The position numbers were made by a program, and so were the translations under genes. Positions 18,900 through 28,156 of a stretch of 64,000 nucleotides of DNA are shown piece by piece. The stretch is from Rickettsiaceae bacterium (GTDB lineage Bacteria; Pseudomonadota; Alphaproteobacteria; Rickettsiales; Rickettsiaceae): positions 1 through 64,000 of the forward strand of contig JALZUG010000051.1 of the NCBI GenBank assembly GCA_023301685.1, read 5' to 3'. How positions within the stretch are numbered: position 1 is the first letter of the stretch; the number at the start of each line of letters is the position of its first letter. The notes under the pieces were generated by a model. The model was not told the origin of the DNA and made no database searches. It was given only the letters and a program-made list of their open reading frames with translations.

Positions 18900-20918
18900 T
18901 TACAGCTTATCAAATTTAGCAATTTGATCAAAAACTCTTCTAATCTCCTCAAGAAGTAACGTACGATTTTGTGCAATTGATTCATTCTTATCTTTTATCA
19001 AAACATTTTCAAAGAAATTTGATAGTGGAGTATGGAATGATGCTAACAGCTCAAAACTCCCTTTATAATCTTTTTTATCAAGTGCGATTTCTATATTTTC
19101 TTTGTTAGCTTTTATACAATCAAACAATTCTCTTTCATGATTTGAAATAAATGCTGATTCATCAACTTTTCCGATAGGCTTATCCTTTCCAAGTAGATTA
19201 TTTGCTCTCTTATAAGACTGAAGCAAATCTTCACCATTCTTACTTCCGATAAAATTGCTTAGCACATTAATTTTTGATGCAAAGCTAAGTATATTTGATT
19301 CTTTTGTAATATCTAAAGTAGCAGCAACTAGATCAGGCGAGTACTCAGATTTAAAGAAATATTTAATACGATCAGCTAGAAATTGTAGAATTTGATTCTT
19401 ACAATCATCAGCAACTTCTATTTGATCTTTATATAATCCGAGTGAGTAAACTACTAAAGCATTTAGATCAATTTCAAATTTATTATCCAAGATTATACGA
19501 ATAATTCCAAGTGCTTGACGCCGGAGTGCATACGGATCTTTTGAACCGCTTGGCTTTTCTCCAGCAAGCATCAGCCCGCATAAACTATCCATCTTATCAG
19601 CAAGTGCTAGGACCGCTCCTGCCCCTTTTGGACATTCATCATTTGGTCCTTGAGGTTTATAATGATCACGAATAGCTTCAGCTACCCCTTTATCTTGTGA
19701 CTCTGCAATTGCGTAATAATATCCCATCACTCCTTGCAATGTAGGAAACTCATCAACTACTTCTGAAACAATATCACTTTTACATATTAGAGCCGCATAT
19801 GCTGCAAATTCATTATCTGAATCAATAAACTTACAAAGCCTAGCAAGTCTTTGAGTCTTATCTCTAAGCGACCCAAGTTTAGCATGAAAAATAACTTTAT
19901 CTAGTCGTTCAGACTTATCCGATAGAGATGTTTTCAAGTCTTGAGTATAAAAATATAACGCGTCAGCAAGTCTTGCAGAGAGAACCTTTTCATTACCAGA
20001 AATCACCAAAGATTCTTCTTCAGATTTTATATTAGAAACAAAAATAAAATACGGAGCAAAGTTCCCTTTTTTATCAAAAACACTAAAATATTTCTGATGA
20101 CTTCTCATCGCACTGACAAGAATTTCACTTGGGACAGATAGGAACTTCTCTTCAATTTTGCCAACCAACACTCTTGGATACTCGACAAGGCCAGATACTT
20201 CTTCCAATAAATATGGATCATCTTTAATAACTAGATCTTTATCTTTTGCAATTTTTTCTAGTTCTGTATTAATAATATCAACTCTATCTTCAGCTTTGAG
20301 TACTACAAAATTACTTTCTAAATGCTTTTTATACTCATCATAACTAGGAATATTAGCAGCTGCTGGACTCATAAATCTATGACCAAAGGAAACATTGTTT
20401 GCTTTTACATGACCATACTCAAATGGAATAATCTTACCATCAAATATGCAAAGAATATTTTGTAAAGGGCGCACCCATTTGATCTTATAATCACCCCAAT
20501 ACATTGATTTTGGCCATACATACTCAGATATCGGATTACTTATAGTATCTAACAGTATATCTTCTGTCCTTTGCTCTTCTGTTTTCTGAGTATAAAAGTA
20601 AAAATCAGCTCCTTTGATTTCTTTTATTTCAAGATCATCTTTACTTATATTATTTGATCGGCAAAATCCTTCGATCGCTTTTTCCGGGGCTGAAGTTTTT
20701 GGGCCTTTCATTTCATTTATAGATGATGGTATAACGGATGGAAGACCGTTCACATAAATACATAATCTTCTTGGACCAACATGAACCTCTATATCTTTAA
20801 ATCCTATATTCAAAGAAGCAAAATATTTCGTAAAAATCTCCTTATATGCAGATGCTGCCCTGCCCTGCATCATTGCAGGAATTTCTTCTGAAAATAATTC
20901 TAGTAATAACTCACTCAC
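18900..20918 (-). CDS. glyS: Glycyl-tRNA synthetase beta subunit
   Basis: The 672-residue tetramer subunit carries the tRNA-recognition and HD-like regions. Motifs include [19 protein letters not shown] at the start, [10 protein letters not shown], and the [13 protein letters not shown] and [16 protein letters not shown] block. It starts with GTG at 20918 and overlaps the glyQ stop by 4 bases (GTGA), implying coupled translation in equal amounts. Confidence 0.96.
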   Translation of the reverse strand: MSELLLELFSEEIPAMMQGRAASAYKEIFTKYFASLNIGFKDIEVHVGPRRLCIYVNGLPSVIPSSINEMKGPKTSAPEKAIEGFCRSNNISKDDLEIKEIKGADFYFYTQKTEEQRTEDILLDTISNPISEYVWPKSMYWGDYKIKWVRPLQNILCIFDGKIIPFEYGHVKANNVSFGHRFMSPAAANIPSYDEYKKHLESNFVVLKAEDRVDIINTELEKIAKDKDLVIKDDPYLLEEVSGLVEYPRVLVGKIEEKFLSVPSEILVSAMRSHQKYFSVFDKKGNFAPYFIFVSNIKSEEESLVISGNEKVLSARLADALYFYTQDLKTSLSDKSERLDKVIFHAKLGSLRDKTQRLARLCKFIDSDNEFAAYAALICKSDIVSEVVDEFPTLQGVMGYYYAIAESQDKGVAEAIRDHYKPQGPNDECPKGAGAVLALADKMDSLCGLMLAGEKPSGSKDPYALRRQALGIIRIILDNKFEIDLNALVVYSLGLYKDQIEVADDCKNQILQFLADRIKYFFKSEYSPDLVAATLDITKESNILSFASKINVLSNFIGSKNGEDLLQSYKRANNLLGKDKPIGKVDESAFISNHERELFDCIKANKENIEIALDKKDYKGSFELLASFHTPLSNFFENVLIKDKNESIAQNRTLLLEEIRRVFDQIAKFDKL

Positions 20919-21793
20919 TTGCTAGCACCTCCTTCCATTTCCATCCATTTTTCACAAGAAATTTTTGCTAAATTTCTAACCCGTGCAATATAAGATGCTC
21001 TTTCGGTTACGCTTACAACTCCTCTTGCACATAGTAAATTAAATATATGGCTAGCTTTAATACAATATTCATATGCTGGCATTGGTAAATCTACTTCAAT
21101 CAATGCTTGGCATTGTTTTTCAGCATCAACAAAATGTCTGAGTAATATTTCAGTATCCGCTACTTCTAAATTAAACTTTGAAAATTGCCTCTCTGCTTCA
21201 AAATCCACCTGACCATAAGTCAAAGCTCTGTCATCAGTTTGACCATTCCAATCTAAATCTCTAACTGCATCAACACCTTGAATATATAAAGCTAATCTTT
21301 CTAACCCATAAGTCAGCTCACCCGCAACTGGCCTGCAATCAATACCACCTATTTGCTGCATATAGGTAAATTGAGAAACTTCCATGCCATTGCACCAAAC
21401 TTCCCAACCAAGACCAGATGCACCAAGTGTTGGTGATTCCCAATCATCTTCAACAAACCTGACATCATGTTTCTTCATGTCAATTCCAAGACGCTGGAGG
21501 CTCTTGAGATATAACTCCTGTATATTATCTGGTGATGGCTTCAAGATTACCTGAAACTGATAATAATGCTGCATACGGTTTGGATGCAGTGCATATCTAC
21601 TATCTGTTGGACGCCTTGAAGGCTGTACATAAGCAACATTCCATGGCTTTGGGCCTAGTGATCTTAAGACGGTAGCAGGGTGAAAAGTTCCAGCTCCAAC
21701 TTCTACATCATATGGTTGCAAAATTGCACACCCATGGTCTTGCCAGTAATTCTGGAGTTCTAGTATGATTTTCTGAAAGGATAAACTTTCCAT
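20915..21793 (-). CDS. glyQ: Glycyl-tRNA synthetase alpha subunit
   Basis: The 292-residue catalytic subunit of the bacterial alpha2beta2 GlyRS. Recognisable blocks are [53 protein letters not shown], and [20 protein letters not shown]. It is the first gene of glyQ-glyS-tsaC. Confidence 0.97.
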   Translation of the reverse strand: MESLSFQKIILELQNYWQDHGCAILQPYDVEVGAGTFHPATVLRSLGPKPWNVAYVQPSRRPTDSRYALHPNRMQHYYQFQVILKPSPDNIQELYLKSLQRLGIDMKKHDVRFVEDDWESPTLGASGLGWEVWCNGMEVSQFTYMQQIGGIDCRPVAGELTYGLERLALYIQGVDAVRDLDWNGQTDDRALTYGQVDFEAERQFSKFNLEVADTEILLRHFVDAEKQCQALIEVDLPMPAYEYCIKASHIFNLLCARGVVSVTERASYIARVRNLAKISCEKWMEMEGGASK

Positions 21794-21992
21794 TATTATA
21801 TTCTTCCATTGCTATATAATTTCTAGGCTAGCAGTATATATCTTTTTTGATTTTTTTGCTATTAGAAAAAAATTGAGAATAGGAATTTTAGATCCGAATA
21901 AATAATAAGTTAACGCATTATGATTAAATTAATTTGTTTTGCTAAATATTTAGTTGTATCATGATTTTAAATGCTAATTCATAAGGAGAAAT

Positions 21993-22073
21993 ATGGGATC
22001 AGTTATAGGCTTACTATTTATTTTTATTGCATTCTGCTCTTATATATTGATTTATTTTAATGATAAATCTTAA
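21993..22073 (+). CDS. 26-residue single-span membrane protein
   Basis: The ATG at 21993 follows AAGGAG (21983-21988) at 4-base spacing, one of the best ribosome binding sites in the window. The product is one hydrophobic span (GLLFIFIAFCSYILIYF) with a polar tail NDKS. It resembles in size the small oxidase or transporter subunits (CydX-, CcoQ- or KdpF-like), but no such partner is adjacent and no identity is claimed. It is convergent with the membrane protein gene at 22080, with 6 bases between stops. Confidence 0.6.
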   Translation: MGSVIGLLFIFIAFCSYILIYFNDKS

Positions 22074-22079
22074 ATGTAT

Positions 22080-22868
22080 TTATTCTTTATTCATCTCATA
22101 TAAAATACGATTTTTAAAACTCAAATACACAAGAATAGATAGTTTAGCATATAGTATAATTCCAATATAACATTCTATAAAGTAACATACTGACGATAAT
22201 ACAATAAATGGAACTGAGTTATCGACGACTGGAACTTTACTTACTAATGCTATAGATAATTTATAAATCTCTGGAATTGCATATAGTGGAATACAAATTA
22301 TTTGGTAGATAGCTTCTACAATAAACATTGCTGCCATTATTTTAAAAATCTGCAGTCCAATAACTTTTACCACTACAAATATAGATAAAAAATAACTATT
22401 ACTTGGTCTTTCAATAAGAATAAAAGCTGGCAGAATTAGCAAATAGGCTTCTAGAAAAAGAGCAACAATGAAAAAAATAAAAATACCATACTCAAAAATG
22501 GATACTAGACCTAATGCCAAATAACCTATAAACACAGTAAAAAGAAACAATCTAAATAGCTTTATATATTGTATCTTATCAATCGTTTTACTGAAAACTA
22601 TATTGTCGCTTGTAATTATTTTTAAATATATATCTTGTAGGCAGAATAAGGCAAAAAGCAGAATAGGAAAATTTTGAATGTAATATATTCTTTGTATCAC
22701 TTGAGAATCTAAACCCTCTGAGCTCATGATCTTATCAACAAAATGCTCGGTATATAATACAAAAAGACAATATATAAAAAGCCAACCAAACTTACCAATA
22801 GTCAGATTGTTTTTAAAGTCCCTATATAAATTAGAAACCGAATCAAATGATGAATCAATTATTTTCAT
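22080..22868 (-). CDS. Predicted multi-pass membrane protein, unknown function
   Basis: A 262-residue protein with about six hydrophobic segments, for example FGWLFIYCLFVLYTEHF, FLFTVFIGYLALGLVSIF and FIFFIVALFLEAYLLILPAF. It has a basic, Asn-rich C-terminus. No family was recognised. It is the last gene of the EAL-fliI-fliJ run, 10 bases after fliJ, so a link to flagellar export or motility is possible but only contextual. Confidence 0.75.
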   Translation of the reverse strand: MKIIDSSFDSVSNLYRDFKNNLTIGKFGWLFIYCLFVLYTEHFVDKIMSSEGLDSQVIQRIYYIQNFPILLFALFCLQDIYLKIITSDNIVFSKTIDKIQYIKLFRLFLFTVFIGYLALGLVSIFEYGIFIFFIVALFLEAYLLILPAFILIERPSNSYFLSIFVVVKVIGLQIFKIMAAMFIVEAIYQIICIPLYAIPEIYKLSIALVSKVPVVDNSVPFIVLSSVCYFIECYIGIILYAKLSILVYLSFKNRILYEMNKE

Positions 22869-22878
22869 TTTTTTAAAA

Positions 22879-23328
22879 TTATTTTTTCTTTAATTTCGTC
22901 TTCTTAAAGCCATCTTCCTTATGATCGAAAATAAATTTATTTGTATTGAACTCGTCAATAAATTTATCTTCAATTTTTTTAAGTTTTGCTGCTTCTAATT
23001 TTTTCTTATTATCTAGCGCAATTTCAAACTTCTTAAGCTCAGCATATTGATCACGTAAAACTGAGCGAAGCTTGTCTATTGATAAAGATGCTTGCAAAAT
23101 CTGCGCATCAATACGCTGCAAAATTTTCCGTGAATTTTCTAAATATATATCAAGCATGTATGCATATTGGCTTTTAGAATATTTTTGCACTTCCGCTTCT
23201 GCCTCTTCTTCAACCGTCTTTTTCTTTAGCTCTAGACGTGCTTTTTCTTTTTCGGCATGATCAATCTGACGCAAAGTCTTATCTAGCTGATTCTTGTTAA
23301 GTTTTATAAGCGTTTTTAGAGCTTTCAT
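22879..23328 (-). CDS. fliJ: Flagellar export chaperone/stalk protein FliJ
   Basis: The 149-residue product is almost entirely helical coiled coil, rich in Lys, Glu and Gln (LRQIDHAEKEKARLELKKK; LRSVLRDQYAELKKFEIAL). This is the size and character of FliJ, which inserts into the FliI ATPase ring and delivers export substrates. FliJ is poorly conserved, so the call rests on composition plus position: its start overlaps the fliI stop by 4 bases. Confidence 0.75.
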   Translation of the reverse strand: MKALKTLIKLNKNQLDKTLRQIDHAEKEKARLELKKKTVEEEAEAEVQKYSKSQYAYMLDIYLENSRKILQRIDAQILQASLSIDKLRSVLRDQYAELKKFEIALDNKKKLEAAKLKKIEDKFIDEFNTNKFIFDHKEDGFKKTKLKKK

Positions 23329-24665
23329 TCTGCTTCAATATTCAAAATCTCTTCTAGTTTTTGATAAGTTTCCTGCATTGGACAGCTTTCCTCCGGCCTT
23401 TGATTTAAAAACTCTTCAAGCTTACTATAATAACCTATCGATAAATCAATCTCAGGATCTGTGCCTTTTTTATAAGCGCCAAGCCTTATCATTTCCGCCA
23501 TATCTTGGTATGTTGAAAGCATCCTTCTTCCATAAGTAATAATTTTATTCTCATGCATAGTATTACATTTGGGCATGGCACGAGAAACACTCCTTAGAAT
23601 ATCTACAGCAGGGAACCTCCCTCTCTCCGCAATGTTACGATCAAGTACTATATGACCGTCTAGAATACCTCTAACTGCATCACTTATCGGTTCATTTTGA
23701 TCATCTCCTTCAACAAGAACCGTAAATAGGCCAGTAATATTTGTATTATTAATTCCAGGACCCGCTCTTTCTAGAATTTTAGGAAGCTCACTAAATACTG
23801 AAGGAGGATATCCCTTAGTTGTTGGCGGTTCACCAATTGCAAGCCCTATCTCTCGTTGTGCCATTGCAAATCTAGTAACAGAATCCATTATACATAATAC
23901 TTCTCTACCTTGATCACGAAAAAACTCTGATACGGCCATTGTCGTATATGCTGCTCTCTTACGCAGCAACGCCGACTCATCACCAGTTGCCATAATCACT
24001 ACAGCCTTTTTCAAACCTTCTGGTCCAAGATATTCTTCAATAAACTCTTTTGCCTCACGGCCACGTTCACCTATCAGTCCTATGACTTTCACATCAGTAG
24101 CAGCGTATTTCGTAAGCATAGACATCAAAACTGATTTTCCAACTCCACTACCCGCAAAAATACCCATTCTTTGACCAAAACAGCAACTGACAAAACTGTC
24201 AATCACCTTTACACCTAAATCAATCTTCCCACCAATTCTTTGCCTTTCATGCGCTGGTGGTGGATTATTTTTTAAAAGATAGCTTTTTTCTCCAGGTTTC
24301 AATGGCCCAAGCCCATCAATTGGCTCTCCAAACGGGTTGATGATTCTGCCAAGCCAGCTCTCATCCGGATGAATATCATTTTCATGCTGATATACTTCGA
24401 CCTCTGCACCAGCTCCGACTCCTTCAGTATCCCCAAAAGGCATAAGTAAGACTAAATCATCATCAAATCCAACTACTTCACATAAAACATTAGATCTACG
24501 AAATTTGTTTTTAACAAGACATCTCGAACCTATCGAGACAAACTCGCTGACTCCTTTACATTCGATTACAACTCCCTTTACTGAGACAACTCTGCCAGAT
24601 ACTTTTATTGGCTTGATATCGTCAATTTCAGCATTCAAGGCTTCCAGATACGTTCCAAAACTCAT
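23325..24665 (-). CDS. fliI: Flagellum-specific ATPase FliI
   Basis: This 446-residue F1-beta-like ATPase energises flagellar type III export. The Walker A is IFAGSGVGKSVLM and Walker B is EVLCIMDSVTRFAMAQREI. The FliI-type segments GEPPTTKGYPPSVFSELPKI and GLFTVLVEGDDQNEPISD favour FliI over ATP synthase beta. The N-terminal barrel is intact and the length normal. Together with FliJ it indicates a flagellar or related export apparatus elsewhere in the genome. Confidence 0.92.
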   Translation of the reverse strand: MSFGTYLEALNAEIDDIKPIKVSGRVVSVKGVVIECKGVSEFVSIGSRCLVKNKFRRSNVLCEVVGFDDDLVLLMPFGDTEGVGAGAEVEVYQHENDIHPDESWLGRIINPFGEPIDGLGPLKPGEKSYLLKNNPPPAHERQRIGGKIDLGVKVIDSFVSCCFGQRMGIFAGSGVGKSVLMSMLTKYAATDVKVIGLIGERGREAKEFIEEYLGPEGLKKAVVIMATGDESALLRKRAAYTTMAVSEFFRDQGREVLCIMDSVTRFAMAQREIGLAIGEPPTTKGYPPSVFSELPKILERAGPGINNTNITGLFTVLVEGDDQNEPISDAVRGILDGHIVLDRNIAERGRFPAVDILRSVSRAMPKCNTMHENKIITYGRRMLSTYQDMAEMIRLGAYKKGTDPEIDLSIGYYSKLEEFLNQRPEESCPMQETYQKLEEILNIEAE

Positions 24666-24697
24666 ATTTATTCTCTTGATTTTGCTGGAAGCATAGA

Positions 24698-25903
24698 TTA
24701 ATTCAGCCTATTTTCAGATGCTGGTAAAAAGAAATTACCTTGCATACTACCAATTCTTATATCTATTAAAAACTTAGCTATCTCTCCGTTCTCAACGAAT
24801 TCAGCAACCGTTTTAATTCCAAGATCTTCAGCTAGATTAATTAATGCTTCAACAAAAAACCTACTATGATTATTACTTAATATATCACGTATATAACTAC
24901 CATCAATTTTAATAATATCAATAGGTAAGTTTAAAAGTTGTTTAAAAGACGTAAATCCTGATCCAAAATCATCTAAGGCAATTTTACATCCATAATCGTG
25001 CAAAGTATCAATAAACTTCTTAGTTGTAGCAAAATCATGATTAAGTGAAGTTTCCGTAATTTCTATAATTAGTCGTTTAGCAACATCAAATTTTTTCAAC
25101 AAACCTTCAATTCTTTTTAATAGTCTTTTATTCAAAACACCAATATTTGATACATTAACCGACAGTTTGATCTTCTTATCATTCACAAGTTCATTAATTG
25201 CCATTTCAACGACTGTAAAATCAACTATGTTTATTAATCCTTTTGTTTCTGCATCTTCAATCATCGGACCTACTGAGACAAAATTATTGTCCTCATCCTT
25301 AACTCTTAGCAAGCATTCATAATATTCAATATTGCCAGACTGTCTATCCACTACTGGCTGATACATAAATTTGGCTTTCTTCTTAAATAAAGAAGTACGT
25401 AATAAATTCAAATTAATATTATCTTCTCTAAGCTTTTCAACATCAATTGGATTATCATCATAATTATAATAGTAGCTTCTATCTTTTGACATCGACATTC
25501 CATACACCATCATCGAAACTAAACGATCAACCTTTATATCTCTATCTTTTGAGAATTTTATACTACCTACTGCACACTTTAAGTAACTCTCTGGTAAATC
25601 TGAATCAACATAAAGCTGCACTTGTGAATATACGGAGTATGCTAATTTCTCAGCAACTTTTGAGTCACCTTGAACAACTATATATAGCTTTGTCGGGTCC
25701 GGAGTTTTTACAATTGCATATTCATTTGCTTTTGCACATGCTTTTTCTACCATTAAATAAAATTTATCTATAATAGAGCTAATATCATCTATTAAAATAT
25801 TTAATTCATCCTTATTTAATAGCTTCACTACAAGTAAAACACCTTGCCCAGCTTGATTAAGCTCTTTTTCTAGGCTACTCATCATCTTTACCTTGTTAGT
25901 CAT
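24698..25903 (-). CDS. EAL-domain cyclic-di-GMP phosphodiesterase with degenerate GGDEF-like N-terminus
   Basis: A 401-residue cytoplasmic protein. Residues 1 to about 150 look like a degenerate GGDEF-type domain with no GGDEF motif. The EAL domain (about 165-400) has ECLLR at 196-200 (the EAL triad reads ECL), Asn250 in SVNVS, EITE at 281-284, DDFGSG at 311-316, Lys332 in IKID, Glu368 and Glu371 in AEFVE, and Gln388. The metal-binding and catalytic set is therefore complete, so c-di-GMP hydrolysis is likely. It is 32 bases upstream of fliI in the same direction, suggesting second-messenger control of flagellar export. Confidence 0.85.
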   Translation of the reverse strand: MTNKVKMMSSLEKELNQAGQGVLLVVKLLNKDELNILIDDISSIIDKFYLMVEKACAKANEYAIVKTPDPTKLYIVVQGDSKVAEKLAYSVYSQVQLYVDSDLPESYLKCAVGSIKFSKDRDIKVDRLVSMMVYGMSMSKDRSYYYNYDDNPIDVEKLREDNINLNLLRTSLFKKKAKFMYQPVVDRQSGNIEYYECLLRVKDEDNNFVSVGPMIEDAETKGLINIVDFTVVEMAINELVNDKKIKLSVNVSNIGVLNKRLLKRIEGLLKKFDVAKRLIIEITETSLNHDFATTKKFIDTLHDYGCKIALDDFGSGFTSFKQLLNLPIDIIKIDGSYIRDILSNNHSRFFVEALINLAEDLGIKTVAEFVENGEIAKFLIDIRIGSMQGNFFLPASENRLN

Positions 25904-25975
25904 GTTACCCTATACATTAGACTTATATGTGTAGTATAATATCAGAAGCAATAAACTTTAAACACTAATAAATTA

Positions 25976-26233
25976 ATGAATAGAAAAGCAATCATAGAGA
26001 CGAAACTAAGTGTATTAAATCCACATTTTCTTGAAATTATTGATCAAAGCTCTCTTCATGCAGGCCATGCTGGTAATCCAAATGGAGATGAAGAATCACA
26101 TTTTGCACTAAAAATAGCTGCAAAAGAACTTGAGGGCTTATCGATGATTAAACAACACCGTATTATTAATAATATATTAAAAGATGAATTTGATAACGGC
26201 TTACACGCCCTATCTATTATAGTCAAACCTTAA
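25976..26233 (+). CDS. bolA: BolA family protein
   Basis: An 85-residue BolA fold protein, a partner of monothiol glutaredoxins in iron-sulfur handling and stress response. Typical blocks are IETKLSVLNPHFLEIIDQS, GNPNGDEESHFALKI, and the signature SMIKQHRIINNILKDEF followed by GLHALSI. It diverges from the EAL gene and is followed 22 bases later by the UbiK-like gene. Confidence 0.9.
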   Translation: MNRKAIIETKLSVLNPHFLEIIDQSSLHAGHAGNPNGDEESHFALKIAAKELEGLSMIKQHRIINNILKDEFDNGLHALSIIVKP

Positions 26234-26255
26234 AATTAAATTACTAAGTTAAAAT

Positions 26256-26462
26256 ATGACTCAGGAAAATATAATTAAATTACTCGCAGGCGCAAATAAA
26301 ATTGCCAGGGAATCAAGTAATATAATAAAAGAATCTGGTGCAAATTTTGTCGAAAAAACAGTTATAAAAGGCAATTATGTTTCTAGAGAAGAGCATGAAC
26401 AGCTAAAACAACTTGTATTAAAAATGCAAGACGAAATAACTACACTTAAAAAAAAGAAATAA
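26256..26462 (+). CDS. BMFP/UbiK-like accessory protein
   Basis: A 68-residue helical protein with a basic coiled-coil C-terminus (VSREEHEQLKQLVLKMQDEI). This matches the pattern of the BMFP domain (YqiC/UbiK), which has membrane-fusogenic activity and, in E. coli, assists ubiquinone synthesis. The family is short and low in complexity, so the call is moderate. It is co-directional with bolA. Confidence 0.65.
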   Translation: MTQENIIKLLAGANKIARESSNIIKESGANFVEKTVIKGNYVSREEHEQLKQLVLKMQDEITTLKKKK

Positions 26463-26560
26463 TACCATTCCTCATTTGGAATTAGAAATTCGTAATACAT
26501 ACACAAGTACGAACGAATCCTGCAAAATATGGATATATAATTTAAAATGAGAAATGGTAT
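26462..26560. repeat. 16-bp inverted repeat in intergenic region
   Basis: Bases 26462-26477 and 26545-26560 are complementary at 15 of 16 positions (core ACCATT / AATGGT). The left arm touches the stop of the UbiK-like gene and the right arm adjoins a 26-base dispersed repeat. It may be a MITE-like remnant or a long-range terminator stem. Confidence 0.6.
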
Positions 26561-26583
26561 GAGACTGCCAACAAAGTTATAAT
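26558..26583. repeat. Dispersed 26-bp repeat, copy 1
   Basis: This segment matches 58761-58786 at 23 of 26 positions, with the shared core AACAAAGTTATAAT. The two copies are 32 kb apart in unrelated intergenic regions. It could be an insertion-sequence terminal repeat left behind; no transposase is near. Confidence 0.6.
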
Positions 26584-26584
26584 T

Positions 26585-27568
26585 CTAATTATTATTCTTA
26601 ATCAAATGAGAAGCGGATTCAAACAACTCAGCTGGAATCTTAATACCAACCTTCTCAGCTGCATTTAGGTTCAAGTATAGCTCAACTTTTTCAGGATATT
26701 CTACCGGAGTAGCTCCAATTTCTTTATCTTTTATAACTCTTACGATCATCTTTGCCGTTTGCAAGCCTAAATCATATTGATTTGGACCAAGCGCAGCTAC
26801 TGCTCCATCTTTTACAATATCAGTATCACTGACAAAAACTGGGATGGATACATTATTAGCCGCTCTTACAATAGTTTTAAAAGCACTCAATGCTGTATTA
26901 TCATTACTTACAAATATTGCATCAACCAATGAACTTAACTTTGTAGCACTTTGCGCAACCTCTGAAGTTTTGCTAGCAGAAACTGTAACTAGCTCAATGC
27001 CATATTTTGGACAAATTGTTTTTAGCTTATCTATAAGACTAATCGAATTAAGTTCACCAGGATTATACAAAAAACCCAATTTTTTTATATTTGGTTTGAT
27101 CTTCAGAAACATTTCAATTTGCGGCTCAAGAGGTATAAAATTTGATACACCACTTGTATTATTACCTGGCTTGATAACACCATCTACTAGACCTGCATCA
27201 ACTGGATCAGTCACTGATGAAAAAATGAGTTTTGTCTTACCCGCTCTTGCATATTTTGAAAATGACTGCGCTGTAACTGTCGCTACACCTACTACTATAT
27301 CAGGATTCTTACTTACTAATTTATTGGCAATTTGATTAGCTAGAGAAACATTACCTTGCGCAGATTCTACGATTAAATCTAAATTTTCATCTTTGTATCC
27401 TGCATCAGACAGACCTTGAATTATTCCCTTTGTTGTTGCATCTAGAGCCGGGTGTTCAACCAATTGGCTTATATATATTTTAACTTTTTTATCGCTACCA
27501 ACTGCATTATATTGCCATGTAAAAACAGCTGCTATAACTGCTATCAAACTTATTATTTTTCTAAACAT
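26585..27568 (-). CDS. ABC transporter substrate-binding protein (TrpX-like family)
   Basis: A 327-residue exported binding protein of the ABC_sub_bind (PF04392-type) family, which includes TrpX-like tryptophan/tyrosine transporter components. It has an N-terminal signal (ISLIAVIAAVFTW), then VKIYISQLVEHPALDATTKG, KNPDIVVGVATVTAQSF, and PVFVSDTDIVKDGAVAALG. It follows the TrpR-like gene by 1 base. Permease and ATPase genes are not adjacent. The trp-operator-like site upstream supports an aromatic amino-acid ligand, which remains inference. Confidence 0.85.
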   Translation of the reverse strand: MFRKIISLIAVIAAVFTWQYNAVGSDKKVKIYISQLVEHPALDATTKGIIQGLSDAGYKDENLDLIVESAQGNVSLANQIANKLVSKNPDIVVGVATVTAQSFSKYARAGKTKLIFSSVTDPVDAGLVDGVIKPGNNTSGVSNFIPLEPQIEMFLKIKPNIKKLGFLYNPGELNSISLIDKLKTICPKYGIELVTVSASKTSEVAQSATKLSSLVDAIFVSNDNTALSAFKTIVRAANNVSIPVFVSDTDIVKDGAVAALGPNQYDLGLQTAKMIVRVIKDKEIGATPVEYPEKVELYLNLNAAEKVGIKIPAELFESASHLIKNNN

Positions 27569-27569
27569 A

Positions 27570-27866
27570 TTATTCTCTTCTTATATTTCTTAAAATATCT
27601 CTATATCCTCCATGAGGTTCATCTCTTAAAAATCTAGCAACCCTACCTATTGTCGTTAAGCTAGCATTTGTCAGCTTATGAATTTCTCGATAAGATAATT
27701 TGTCATCTCTTAACAGCTGACAAACCCTCCATCTCTCTTTCATCGCCTTAAGCTCAGCCCTTGTGCACAAATCAGTTAAAAATTTCTCCATTTCAGAAAT
27801 AGAATCAATCTCTACAAGCACCTCAGCTAGATTTATTATATTGTCATGATGATGGTCATCGTCCAT
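27570..27866 (-). CDS. TrpR/YerC-family transcriptional regulator
   Basis: A 98-residue helical DNA-binding protein with the TrpR-superfamily core: LCTRAELKAMKERWRVCQLL, a helix-turn-helix LSYREIHKLTNASLTTIGRV, and ARFLRDEPHGGYRDIL. The N-terminus has a His/Asp cluster (MDDDHHHD), possibly metal-binding. It is the first gene of the operon with the TrpX-like protein, under a promoter overlapped by a perfect palindrome resembling the trp operator. Autorepression is likely. Family YerC members exist without tryptophan binding, so the co-repressor is not certain. Confidence 0.87.
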   Translation of the reverse strand: MDDDHHHDNIINLAEVLVEIDSISEMEKFLTDLCTRAELKAMKERWRVCQLLRDDKLSYREIHKLTNASLTTIGRVARFLRDEPHGGYRDILRNIRRE

Positions 27867-27885
27867 AACTAACCTCTTATTAATA

Positions 27886-27926
27886 TAGTATTGTACTAGT
27901 ATAGTAGTACAATACTACTATGTCAA
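27886..27926 (-). promoter_or_regulatory. Consensus promoter with overlapping trp-like operator
   Basis: On the minus strand TTGACA (27926-27921) and TATACT (27903-27898) are 17 bases apart, essentially sigma-70 consensus. A perfect 13-bp inverted repeat, TAGTATTGTACTA (27886-27898) with its complement at 27905-27917, covers the -10 and most of the spacer. Its centre, GTACTAGTATAGTAGTAC, closely resembles the E. coli trp operator (GTACTAGTTAACTAGTAC type). Repressor binding would occlude RNA polymerase. Confidence 0.82.
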
Positions 27927-28002
27927 ACTAAAAAACCTAGTTTTATATGTAATCGTTTGCTAATTTGAACAAATAAGTTTTAATTAAGTTGGATAATACA
28001 CA

Positions 28003-28038
28003 AAAAATCCTCTACAATTTAGCAACTTTAAGTTGTAG
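28003..28038 (-). terminator. Possible weak terminator
   Basis: On the minus strand an imperfect stem, CTACAACTT with AAATTGTAG, is followed a few bases later by six T residues. It lies just after the distal stop of the interrupted small gene. Confidence 0.4.
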
Positions 28039-28156
28039 AAATTAAAGGAACATGTAATGTACATTCTTGGCTATCACCAGATAATGCAACTTCTTCTTCA
28101 ACAACAAACTTACTCAGCGGTACTATAAGTGTAGAAAAATCCTTTTCAGATAGAGC
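28028..28156 (-). pseudogene. In-frame continuation of the small gene beyond its TAA
   Basis: After the TAA at 28159-28157 the same frame runs on for 42 codons (ALSEKDFSTLIVPLSKFVVE and onward, ending LHVPLISTT) to a second TAA at 28030-28028. The composition looks like protein rather than random AT-rich sequence. Either a nonsense mutation has split a protein of about 114 residues or the first TAA is read through. Confidence 0.5.

Noticed and set aside
28043-28120. Plus-strand small frame between the TrpR-like gene and the small hypothetical gene
   Set aside because: It is opposite the in-frame continuation on the minus strand, which reads more like protein; no start or ribosome binding site.
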